Origin: Helicobacter winghamensis ATCC BAA-430
GTDB taxonomy: Bacteria > Campylobacterota > Campylobacteria > Campylobacterales > Helicobacteraceae
DNA length: 64,000 nucleotides
Direction: 5' to 3'
NCBI RefSeq assembly: GCF_028751035.1
Contig: NZ_CP063533.1
Location: forward strand, 124,001 to 188,000
Under the pieces are notes generated by a model. It had not been told where the DNA came from. It worked only from the letters and a program-made list of their open reading frames with translations, and searched no databases. Positions 38,625 through 46,712 of the stretch are shown one piece after another (positions within the stretch are counted from its first letter, which is position 1; every line of letters starts with the position of its first letter). The position numbers and the translations under genes were made by a program.

Positions 38625-40880
38625 TTGGCAATAGCAGAAAAAAAACCTTCGCTTCTTAGTAAAATTACACCTTTTTTAAGCTTTTTAACAGGTTCAAAAG
38701 ATTTAACGGTTGTCTTTTTTATTATTGCAATTTTAGCGATTATTATTGTTCCCCTTCCTAGCGCGTTGTTGGATTTTTTTCTTGCAATTTCTATCGCACT
38801 TTCTGCACTTATTATTTTAATTGCTTTGTATGTGAAAAAGCCCACAGATTTTTCGGCTTTTCCTACGCTTTTGCTAATTATTACGCTTTTTAGACTTTCT
38901 TTAAATATTGCCACAACAAGAATGATTTTAAGCAATGGGCATTTAGGACCTGAAGCGGTTAGTGATATTATCACAGCATTTGGACAATTTGTTGTGGGAG
39001 GCAACTATGTAATTGGAATCATTTTGTTTGTTATTTTGGTTATTATTAACTTTATGGTTGTAACAAATGGTTCTACAAGGGTTTCAGAAGTTAAAGCGAG
39101 ATTTACCCTTGATGCAATGCCGGGTAAGCAAATGGCAATTGATGCGGATTTAAACTCGGGGGTTATTGGACAAGATGAAGCAAAGGCTAGGCGTGATGCA
39201 CTAGCTGCTGAAGCAGATTTTTATGGTTCAATGGACGGAGCTAATAAGTTTGTTAAAGGCGATGCGATTGCTGGGATTATTATTACGCTTATTAATATTA
39301 TTGGAGGATTTTTAATTGGCGTGTTTCAACGCGATATGACTTTAAGTGATGCGGCATCAACTTTTACGATTCTAACTATTGGCGATGGGCTTGTTTCACA
39401 ACTTCCTGCATTAATTGTTTCTACTGCAACAGGTATTATTGTAACACGCTTTAGCAAAGAAGGGGATAATTTCGCTTCTGGGATTATTGATCAATTAATT
39501 AATGAGTCAAAAACGTTGTTAATTGTGGGTTGTATTTTGATTCTTTTTGCTATGGTTCCGGGTTTGCCAACGCTTTCTTTAGGTTTTGTAGGCTTGCTAT
39601 TTTTGGGACTTTCTTTGCTTTTAAGCAAGCAAAAAGACGGAGAGGTTTGGCAATATGTGGAATCACTTTTGAAAAAAATCAAAAAAGAAAATAAAACAAA
39701 GCTTGAAGGTGGAGTTGATATAGAAAATCTACCACAACGCAAGGCGGCGCAAGAAGCGGCTGCAAGAGCTACCCAACAGCCTCCAAAAGAAAGTGAAGAA
39801 GAGCGTAGAAAGCGTGATGAGGCAGAGATTGATAATGCTCTAAAAGTTAAGATTTTGCGTGTAGGGCTTGGGTATCAGCTCATTAAATTTGCAGATCCTG
39901 CACAAGGTGGGGAGCTTGTTAATAAAATCCGTCAAATCCGTAAAGCAATGGCAACAGAATATGGAATCTTGGTGCCTATGGTGCATTTAAGAGATGATTT
40001 AAACTTGCCTCCTGATGAGTATCAAATCTTGCTAAAAGAAATTGAGATTGGACATGGCAAGATTATGGTAGATAAGTATCTAGCAATTGCTTCAAGCGGT
40101 TTTGCAGGAGAATTGCAAGATGGAGTGCCAACCAAAGAGCCAGTATTTGGGCTAGATGCTTATTGGATTGGTGAAGATAAGAAAGAAGATGCAATTATTG
40201 AGGGCTATACAATTATTGATGGCGCAACTGTGATTAGCACGCATATCCAAGAGCTTATCAAACGCCACGCTGAAGAGCTTTTAACACGCCAAGAAGTGCA
40301 TAATTTATTAGGAAAGCTTGGGCAAGATTATCCTGTGTTAGCTGAAGAGATTAAAGGCGTAGGCGTAGGGACAATCCAGCACATCTTAAAAGAGTTGTTA
40401 CACGAGCAGATTCCTATTAAGGATATGTTAAGCATTGCAGAAGCAATTGCTGATGGCTATCCCGCATATAAGGGAGATTTACCAACACTAACAGAATATG
40501 TAAGAGCGTGTTTGAAGCGTCTAATAACACATAATTTTCAAAGTGATGATGGGACTTTGCGCTATTTTATTCTTTCGCCAACGCTTGAGCAATTTTTGCT
40601 TGAGCGATTACCAGATGGGCAAAAAATGGGGCAACGCTTGCGTTTAAGCCCTACAGAGTCGCAAAGTTTGCTAGATGCGATTAATATTGCTCAGCAAAAG
40701 GGAGCATCTCTTGGGGCAGTGCCTACGATTATTGGCGGGATTCCAATGGTGCTAAGAAAACCTTTAGCAACCTTTATGGAGCAGTATGGTTTTGGGCGAA
40801 ATATGATTGCTTTAAGCGTGGCAGAGATTGATTATCAAACAAAATATGAAGTCTTGGGTGCAGTAGATTTTCCAGTGTAA
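38625..40880 (+). CDS. flhA: flagellar export gate protein FlhA
   Basis: FlhA forms the ring of the flagellar type III export gate. TTG 38625 is chosen because GGAG at 38615-38618 lies six bases upstream and homologues start at this level; the frame to 38559 lacks a site. The 751 residues comprise about eight membrane helices up to residue 320, the FHIPEP-type motif region PGKQMAIDADLNSG, and a large cytoplasmic domain that binds chaperone-substrate complexes. Confidence 0.96.
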   Translation: MAIAEKKPSLLSKITPFLSFLTGSKDLTVVFFIIAILAIIIVPLPSALLDFFLAISIALSALIILIALYVKKPTDFSAFPTLLLIITLFRLSLNIATTRMILSNGHLGPEAVSDIITAFGQFVVGGNYVIGIILFVILVIINFMVVTNGSTRVSEVKARFTLDAMPGKQMAIDADLNSGVIGQDEAKARRDALAAEADFYGSMDGANKFVKGDAIAGIIITLINIIGGFLIGVFQRDMTLSDAASTFTILTIGDGLVSQLPALIVSTATGIIVTRFSKEGDNFASGIIDQLINESKTLLIVGCILILFAMVPGLPTLSLGFVGLLFLGLSLLLSKQKDGEVWQYVESLLKKIKKENKTKLEGGVDIENLPQRKAAQEAAARATQQPPKESEEERRKRDEAEIDNALKVKILRVGLGYQLIKFADPAQGGELVNKIRQIRKAMATEYGILVPMVHLRDDLNLPPDEYQILLKEIEIGHGKIMVDKYLAIASSGFAGELQDGVPTKEPVFGLDAYWIGEDKKEDAIIEGYTIIDGATVISTHIQELIKRHAEELLTRQEVHNLLGKLGQDYPVLAEEIKGVGVGTIQHILKELLHEQIPIKDMLSIAEAIADGYPAYKGDLPTLTEYVRACLKRLITHNFQSDDGTLRYFILSPTLEQFLLERLPDGQKMGQRLRLSPTESQSLLDAINIAQQKGASLGAVPTIIGGIPMVLRKPLATFMEQYGFGRNMIALSVAEIDYQTKYEVLGAVDFPV

Positions 40881-40891
40881 AGGTGTGAAAT

Positions 40892-41956
40892 ATGGAAGTG
40901 TATCATTTATCCCATATTGATTTAGATGGCTATGGTTGTCAAATGGTTAGTAGGGAGTTTTATAGGCAAGCTTTTAAAGAATGTAATTTGCATTTTTATA
41001 ATGCAAATTATGGCAAGGAAGTGGCAGCGCGTTTAGAACAGATTTATAAGAGTATTAAAGCCCAAAGCATTGGAAGTAAAGCGCATATTTTAGTGAGTGA
41101 TTTAAATTTAACGCTTGAAGAGTGTGAGCGATTAACACAGGTTGTGCTGGAGCTTAATCTTAGTGGTTTTAGCGTAACTTTTGAGCTATTAGATCATCAT
41201 AAAAGCGGACAAGAATGCGCACAAAAATATGCTTGGTATGTGCTAGATACTAAACGTTGTGCGACAAAAATTGTATATGATACACTTTTAATGCGTTATG
41301 GACTAAGTGATTCTACAAGGGCGTGGTTAGAATCTATGGTGGCGATGATTAATAGTATTGATTTATGGCTTGAAAATGGGTTTGCCTTTGAGTTTGGCAA
41401 GGTGGCAATGCGCTTAATTGTGGAAGCAAAAGAGTTAAATCGTTTTATGTTTGATGATGAAGATAGGACTTATAAGCTTGCTTTACTTAGTGAGTCAGCA
41501 AGGTTTCTCTCACAAGATAATGGGCATATTTTGCTAGATAATGCGATTTTAGAGATGAAAAAATGCTTTTTGAAAGGAAGTTTGCTAAGTGATACGCTAG
41601 ATAATTTAGCTTCAAGGTATCAATGCGAGCTTTTAGCACAAAAGGCGGAATCTTGTAGCGTGTATTGGGGAGGATATTGGGGGTTTTTGAGTTATAGCAT
41701 TGGGAATATTTCAGTGTTGGCAAATTTGTTTTTAAAGAATAATCCACAATTTGATTTTTTTATAGATGTAAGCGCTAGGGGGAATGTGAGCTTGCGTGCA
41801 AATAACGCGTGTGATGTGAGTTTGCTAGCAAAGAAATGTTTTAATGGTGGCGGACACCCTAATGCAAGTGGTGGCAAGATTGAAGGCTTTAAAGAAAGCT
41901 TTGTGTATGCAGACATTAAAGAATGTGTGCAGAATATTTTAGAAACTTTGGAGTAG
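40892..41956 (+). CDS. DHH-family phosphoesterase
   Basis: The 354-residue protein begins YHLSHIDLDGYGCQM (DHH motif I variant, with H7 and the paired aspartates) and has LVSDLNL and FELLDHHKSG (motif III). The glycine-rich DHHA1 motif GGGHPNASGGKI is near the end. Substrates of such proteins include oligonucleotides, oligoribonucleotides and cyclic dinucleotides; the specific one is unknown. It follows flhA by 11 bases, as I recall in H. pylori. Confidence 0.88.
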   Translation: MEVYHLSHIDLDGYGCQMVSREFYRQAFKECNLHFYNANYGKEVAARLEQIYKSIKAQSIGSKAHILVSDLNLTLEECERLTQVVLELNLSGFSVTFELLDHHKSGQECAQKYAWYVLDTKRCATKIVYDTLLMRYGLSDSTRAWLESMVAMINSIDLWLENGFAFEFGKVAMRLIVEAKELNRFMFDDEDRTYKLALLSESARFLSQDNGHILLDNAILEMKKCFLKGSLLSDTLDNLASRYQCELLAQKAESCSVYWGGYWGFLSYSIGNISVLANLFLKNNPQFDFFIDVSARGNVSLRANNACDVSLLAKKCFNGGGHPNASGGKIEGFKESFVYADIKECVQNILETLE

Positions 41957-41958
41957 TA

Positions 41959-42204
41959 ATGGAAAAGATTAAAGAATTAGAAGAAGAGATTGAAGAGTTA
42001 TCCATTCAGCTTAGTGATATGCTTTGTGTGGCGTTGCTTTTAAGTGGTGCAAAGGAAGAGAATATTCAAGATGCATTAGATGCATATATTGATAACCTTG
42101 ATGATGAGAGCATAGAGTATGGCGTTAAAGAGATTTTACAAAATATTGAGAATCTAAAAGCCACGCATCCAGCGTTATTTAACAAGGATAAGGTGTGCAA
42201 GTAA
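41959..42204 (+). CDS. small acidic coiled-coil protein of unknown function
   Basis: The 81-residue product starts at ATG 41959, two bases after the DHH gene. It begins with a heptad-like charged helix (KIKELEEEIEELSIQLSDML) and ends with a short helical region; it is strongly acidic. It overlaps purN by 10 bases. I know no function. The tight packing between two genes supports a real gene. Confidence 0.7.
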   Translation: MEKIKELEEEIEELSIQLSDMLCVALLLSGAKEENIQDALDAYIDNLDDESIEYGVKEILQNIENLKATHPALFNKDKVCK

Positions 42205-42851
42205 AGCGTATTGCGATTTTATTTAGTGGGAATGGGAGTAATTTAGAAGCATTGATTAGAGCCTTGCACAACAAGTATTTTTGCGCTAGAGATTTACAGG
42301 TTTTAGAAGCGCAAGAATTTTTAATAGGTGGAATCTCAAATGCGTTTATGGAATGTGAAGAGTGTAAGGGCGCATTTAAGATAGAAGTCGTGCTAGCACT
42401 AAGTAATAAAAAAGATGCTTATGGCTTAGTGCGTGCTAAAAATCTTGGGATTAAAACACAGGTTTTAGAAAGTGTGGCGTTTAAAGATAGAGCGGAGTTT
42501 GATAGAGAGCTTGTTGGGATTTTAAAGCCTTTAGAGTTAGATTTATGTGTGCTAGCTGGCTTTATGCGGATTTTAACTCCCATTTTTACAAGTTCTATTA
42601 AAGCGGTTAATATTCACCCCTCACTTTTGCCACTTTTTAAAGGCGCACACGGAATTACGGAATCCTATCAAAGTCCAATGCAGCTAGGAGGTGTTAGCGT
42701 GCATTATGTTAGCGATGAACTAGATGGTGGGGAGATAATCGCACAAGGCGTGCTTGTAAAGAAGCAAGGGGAGAGTTTGGAGTCCTATGAAGCTAGGATT
42801 CATAAACTAGAGCATTATCTCTATCCTTTAGCGGTGTTAGAGGCACTTTAG
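42195..42851 (+). CDS. purN: phosphoribosylglycinamide formyltransferase
   Basis: PurN formylates GAR with 10-formyl-THF in purine synthesis. The 218-residue protein has the N-terminal [12 protein letters not shown], the catalytic NIHPSLLP with asparagine and histidine, and [15 protein letters not shown] with the key aspartate. It starts at GTG within the preceding gene. It contains an extra cysteine-bearing segment near 35-60 compared with short homologues. Confidence 0.93.
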   Translation: MQVKRIAILFSGNGSNLEALIRALHNKYFCARDLQVLEAQEFLIGGISNAFMECEECKGAFKIEVVLALSNKKDAYGLVRAKNLGIKTQVLESVAFKDRAEFDRELVGILKPLELDLCVLAGFMRILTPIFTSSIKAVNIHPSLLPLFKGAHGITESYQSPMQLGGVSVHYVSDELDGGEIIAQGVLVKKQGESLESYEARIHKLEHYLYPLAVLEAL

Positions 42852-43857
42852 AGATTAAAATTGTGATAGAGTTTTAAGATATGGGCTTCATCTAGCATTT
42901 TTGGATCAATTTTTTGTGTATCAAAACCAGTCTTTTTAAATTCACTAAGCGGGATAAAATCTTTTGGCGGGGTAATTTGTTTTCTTGACTGCTTAATATA
43001 AGGAAAATGGTAATGGCAGAGTTCTGAACGATAATAGTTTGTGTTTTTGCCTCCCGCCACTCTTTCGTAGTATTTAATTTCACCACCTGTTTCTACTATC
43101 CAAGGAAGCCAAGAGATAAAGCGATTTCTTGCTAAAGATTGATCGCAAGCTTCATGCAATCTATTTACAAAAATTTCATCTTTGTAAATATGAAAATCTA
43201 TCCTAGAGAGATGCAAGACATCATAAGCCTTTTTTGGGAGATAGAATTGCTTATAAAGTTTTTTTGCATCATAAATATGATCAACATCAATTTTAATAAA
43301 CCACTCCCCTTTGGGTATAAAACTAAAGACATATTTGTAGTATTTATAGAGTTTGTTGTGTTCATTTTCTGGGTTTGTTATCTGCACTTCATAAGGATAT
43401 TTTACTGGTATAAAAGAAGGGTATTTTTTGCAGAAATCTAAGATAATCTCCTCGCTTCCATCGGTGCAATCATTGTATCCAATAACTCCCCTTTGAATGG
43501 CTGGCAGGAGAGATTCAAGGCTAAATTGTAAAGTGCTTGCTTCATTTTTTACTCGGATGTAAGCCCAAGGATTTAAGCGTGATTTAGGATTTTTTGAGTT
43601 TTTATCAAAATCAAAATAGCCTTTGTGGGGGGGGGGGGATTTTCAGAGATATTTTTGTTGATTGTAATAAAATGTTGATTTTCTATTGCATTAATTTTTT
43701 CTAGGACATTGGCGGGTATATGAGAATCAAGTCTGTCTCTAGGGATAAAAATGTGGTTGTCGCAAATTTTTTTGCGCAATGCTCTCTTTTTTTCTCTGTC
43801 AAAAATGAAAGCACTAAGAAATTCTGCTAGGATTTTTCTAAAATAAAATTCAAACAT
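42848..43857 (-). CDS. cgtA: CgtA-like beta-1,4-N-acetylgalactosaminyltransferase, phase-variable, currently OFF
   Basis: Minus-strand frames 43857-43573 and downstream to 42848 are one gene interrupted at a C12 run (plus strand G12, 43627-43638). With 13 or 10 C the frame continues as [15 protein letters not shown] into [24 protein letters not shown] and [16 protein letters not shown], giving 336 residues. These match Campylobacter jejuni CgtA, which adds GalNAc to the LOS outer core. DVDH is the likely metal site. With 12 C the product is a 94-residue fragment. Donor and acceptor in this organism are inferred only. Confidence 0.88.
43627..43638. repeat. G12 homopolymer (C12 in cgtA-like gene), OFF length
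   Basis: Twelve Gs on the plus strand lie about 75 codons into the CgtA-like gene. Lengths of 10 or 13 restore the full frame; 11 and 12 terminate early. Confidence 0.95.
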
Positions 43858-43901
43858 TTGAAGCCCTTTATGAGATGTGGTAGAATAAAAATATAGATTA
43901 T

Positions 43902-43919
43902 TATAGTATAGTATAGTAT
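43902..43919. repeat. TATAG pentanucleotide tandem repeat between divergent glycosyltransferases
   Basis: Three full TATAG copies plus TAT lie between the CgtA-like gene and the bifunctional glycosyltransferase gene, about 40 bases from each start. Repeats of this kind in a promoter gap can change -10/-35 spacing; here that effect is only a possibility. Confidence 0.75.
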
Positions 43920-43955
43920 CACTTGGGCTTAAAAAGTCCTAAAGCAGGAGTATCA

Positions 43956-45527
43956 ATGGGAATGACTGGGTTGAAGGTGCGACTCCCTAAAATTAGTGTT
44001 TGTATGATTGTCAAAAATGCGGAATCCACTTTAGAGGAATGTTTGGAATCCTTAAGGTGTTTTGATGAGATTATCCTACTGGATAATAAAAGCACAGATA
44101 ACACACTGCAAATCGCACAAGAATTTAATAAAACTTATGGAAATCTTAAAGTCTTTGAGAGTGAGTTTATTGGGTTTGGAGCGTTAAAAAATCTAGCATT
44201 AAACAAGGCTAGCAATGCTTGGGTGTTTAGTATTGATGCTGATGAGGTGCTTGATAGGGCAGTATTAAAAGAGCTTGGGGGCTTGCAATGGAGCGAAAAT
44301 TTAATCCTAGCAATGCCTAGAAAAAATCTGTATCGTGGAGAGTGGATTAAGGCTTGTGGTTGGTATCCGGATTTTGTTAATAGGATTTTTAATAAAACAC
44401 ACACACAATTTAACACAAATTTGGTGCATGAAAGTTTAGAGATTAAAAAAGACACGCAAATTACGCGTTTAAAAAATGGTCTTTTGCATTATGCTTATTA
44501 TGATATGGAAACTTTGCTTACAAAAATGCAACACTACTCTATGTTGTGGGCAAAGCAAAATCTCCATAAAAAAAGTTCAATGTTTAAGGCGATTTTGCAC
44601 GGGGGCTTTAAGTTTATGCGGGATTATTTTTTTAAAAAAGGATTCCTATATGGTTATAAAGGCTTTATAATTAGTGTTTGTAATGGGCTTGGAGCGTTTT
44701 TTAAATACGCAAAACTTTATGAATTGCAAAATGGAATCCCAAAAAGTGTTAGTTTAATTATCACAACTTACAACCAAAAAGAGCGTTTGGGGTTAGTTTT
44801 GGATTCCATTAAAGAGCTTGAAATATTGCCTAATGAAGTGCTTGTGGCAGATGATGGTAGCAAGGAGGACACAAAAGAGTTGATAGAATCTTATAGGGTG
44901 GATTTTCCTTGTATATTAAAGCATATTTGGCAAGAAGACAAGGGGTTTAGGCTAAGTGCTATAAGAAACAAAGCGATTTTAGCAGCAAGTGGAGAGTATA
45001 TTATTATCGTTGATGGCGATATGGTGCTAGAATCGCATTTTATTAAAGATCATTTGCGTTTTGCCAAACCTAAGAGATTTTTACAAGGTTCAAGGGTGAT
45101 TTTGGATTCTTTGCAGACAAAAGATATATTAGAGCAGGGGGGGGGGATTTATAAGGTTTATGGGCATAAAAGTTTCAAATCTAGGCGTTGTTGGTTGCTT
45201 TCTTATTTGGTGTATGCAAATTCGGCAATCTCAAAGGATTTTTTTAAAACGCGTGATTTTATTAAAGGAATTAGGGGCTGTAATATGAGTTTTTATAGGC
45301 AGGATTGCTTGGATATTGGCGGATTTAATGAGAGATTTATTGGCTGGGGGAGAGAGGATTCGGAGTTTGTCGCAAGGTTTTTGTTTAATGGGGGGGAGCT
45401 TAGGCGATTGAAGTTTGCAGGAATTGCTTATCATTTATATCATTTAGAGAATAATCGTGCAATGTTGGAATCTAATCACAAAATTTATATTCAAACTATC
45501 AAGGAGCAAAAAACGCAATGGGAGTAA
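43956..45527 (+). CDS. two-domain GT2 glycosyltransferase, phase-variable, ON
   Basis: ATG 43956 follows CAGGAG and gives 523 residues. The first domain (about 1-250) is LgtF/WaaE-like: SVCMIVKNAESTLEECLESL, LLDNKSTDNT and SIDADEVLD. The second (about 260-523) is another GT2: SLIITTYNQKERLGLVL, ADDGSKEDT, IIIVDGDMVL, then a galactosyltransferase-like NMSFYRQDCLDIGGF and WGREDSEF. Both catalytic sites look intact. A G10 run at 45137-45146 inside the second domain is in frame. Slippage there would leave only the first transferase working, so one gene may direct one or two sugar additions. Confidence 0.88.
   Translation: MGMTGLKVRLPKISVCMIVKNAESTLEECLESLRCFDEIILLDNKSTDNTLQIAQEFNKTYGNLKVFESEFIGFGALKNLALNKASNAWVFSIDADEVLDRAVLKELGGLQWSENLILAMPRKNLYRGEWIKACGWYPDFVNRIFNKTHTQFNTNLVHESLEIKKDTQITRLKNGLLHYAYYDMETLLTKMQHYSMLWAKQNLHKKSSMFKAILHGGFKFMRDYFFKKGFLYGYKGFIISVCNGLGAFFKYAKLYELQNGIPKSVSLIITTYNQKERLGLVLDSIKELEILPNEVLVADDGSKEDTKELIESYRVDFPCILKHIWQEDKGFRLSAIRNKAILAASGEYIIIVDGDMVLESHFIKDHLRFAKPKRFLQGSRVILDSLQTKDILEQGGGIYKVYGHKSFKSRRCWLLSYLVYANSAISKDFFKTRDFIKGIRGCNMSFYRQDCLDIGGFNERFIGWGREDSEFVARFLFNGGELRRLKFAGIAYHLYHLENNRAMLESNHKIYIQTIKEQKTQWE
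45137..45146. repeat. G10 homopolymer in the bifunctional glycosyltransferase, ON length
   Basis: The run encodes the GGG after EQ and is in frame at ten. Eleven Gs would read DL then stop. Confidence 0.95.
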
Positions 45528-46582
45528 TTAAAAAGATTCTCTTAACCATTGGCGATATTACCATAAAAGGTGGGGCGGAACGGGTTGTTGTAAATCTTGC
45601 CAATGCCTTTGTGGAGTATGGATATGATGTTGAGATTTTAAGTTTTTATAAAGGTGGTAGCAAGGAATCTTACGCGCTAGATTCCAAAGTAAGGCTTAGA
45701 TATTTAAACACAACTTCAATGGATAACAAGCGCAAAAGCCTTGTGTATAGGCTGTTTTACAAGATTTATGAGAGCTATTGGTTAAATAAGAATTATAGGG
45801 ATAAGGATTTTATTCTTTTTAATAACTCTCCACATTTTCCCCTGTTTAAGCGCAAAAATACGCATTATGTAAAGATTATACATACTATTTCTAAAGGGAG
45901 ATATTTAAGGCGATATAATTTTTTTGACACACTTGTGCTTGTATCTTCTAGAGAGCTTGAGTTTTGGCAGGGGAAGCATAAAAATGTGCTAACGATTCCA
46001 AATTTTTTGCCAAATATTCCAAGGGAAAACACAGATTATGCGCAAAAAGTTGTGCTTAGTGTGGGGAGAATGACGGACAATGATGAAAAAGGCTTTAAAC
46101 GCCTTGTAGAAATATGGAATCTTATTGCACAAAAAGATTGGAAGTTGTGTATCGTGGGGCAGGGGGAGAGTAGAGATGAGATTGTAGAAAAGATTAGGGA
46201 ATTTGATCTTTGGGATTCTGTGATTTTAGAGGATTTTACAGATAAAATTAGTGAGAAATATCTAAGCTCTAGCGTATATGCGATGACAAGTTATGTAGAG
46301 GGGCTTCCTATGGTGTTACTAGAAGCAAGCTCTTATGGATTGCCTTGTGTGGCGTTTGATATTAGCAGCGGACCTAGCGATATTATAGAGAATCAAAAAA
46401 GCGGATTTTTAATTGCTGATGGGGATTTGCAAGAATACGCAAGGCAATTGGCGCAATTAATGGAGAGTGAGAGTTTAAGGGGGAAAATGGGAGAGAGTGC
46501 AAAGCAAAGGGTGCAAAAGAAGTTTTCTAAAGAAGTGGTAATACAAGAGTGGGAGAAGTTTTTGGGTTTTTTAAAGATTTAA
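45518..46582 (+). CDS. GT4-family glycosyltransferase
   Basis: The 354-residue protein has the GT4 start KKILLTIGDITIKGGAERVV, the central LSVGRMTDNDEKGF, and the donor-binding EGLPMVLLEASSYGLPCVAFD with the EX7E-type glutamates. Its C-terminal half is very like the GT4 at 49867, while the middle of the N-terminal half differs, suggesting the same donor sugar class but another acceptor. Its IVGQGE loop is encoded by GGGG-CA-GGGGG, so no slippage tract is present here. It overlaps the preceding gene by 10 bases. Confidence 0.88.
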   Translation: MGVIKKILLTIGDITIKGGAERVVVNLANAFVEYGYDVEILSFYKGGSKESYALDSKVRLRYLNTTSMDNKRKSLVYRLFYKIYESYWLNKNYRDKDFILFNNSPHFPLFKRKNTHYVKIIHTISKGRYLRRYNFFDTLVLVSSRELEFWQGKHKNVLTIPNFLPNIPRENTDYAQKVVLSVGRMTDNDEKGFKRLVEIWNLIAQKDWKLCIVGQGESRDEIVEKIREFDLWDSVILEDFTDKISEKYLSSSVYAMTSYVEGLPMVLLEASSYGLPCVAFDISSGPSDIIENQKSGFLIADGDLQEYARQLAQLMESESLRGKMGESAKQRVQKKFSKEVVIQEWEKFLGFLKI

Positions 46583-46712
46583 ATAGTGTGTAGAGCTATG
46601 AAAAGAGTGTGGATATTTTGATAGATGGGATCTTGGGGTTTGTTATGGAATTTATTGTAAACTTAGTTTTGTTTAATTAAAATTCAGCAAAAAGCAGATC
46701 GGAGATGGTTTA

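Noticed and set aside
38363-39004. 213-codon frame antisense to flhA and overlapping rpsO
   Set aside because: It overlaps two strongly recognised genes and starts inside flhA; low-complexity Lys/Ile/Ser product.
45390-45396. G7 run in the bifunctional glycosyltransferase
   Set aside because: Too short for frequent slippage compared with the 10-12 base tracts nearby.
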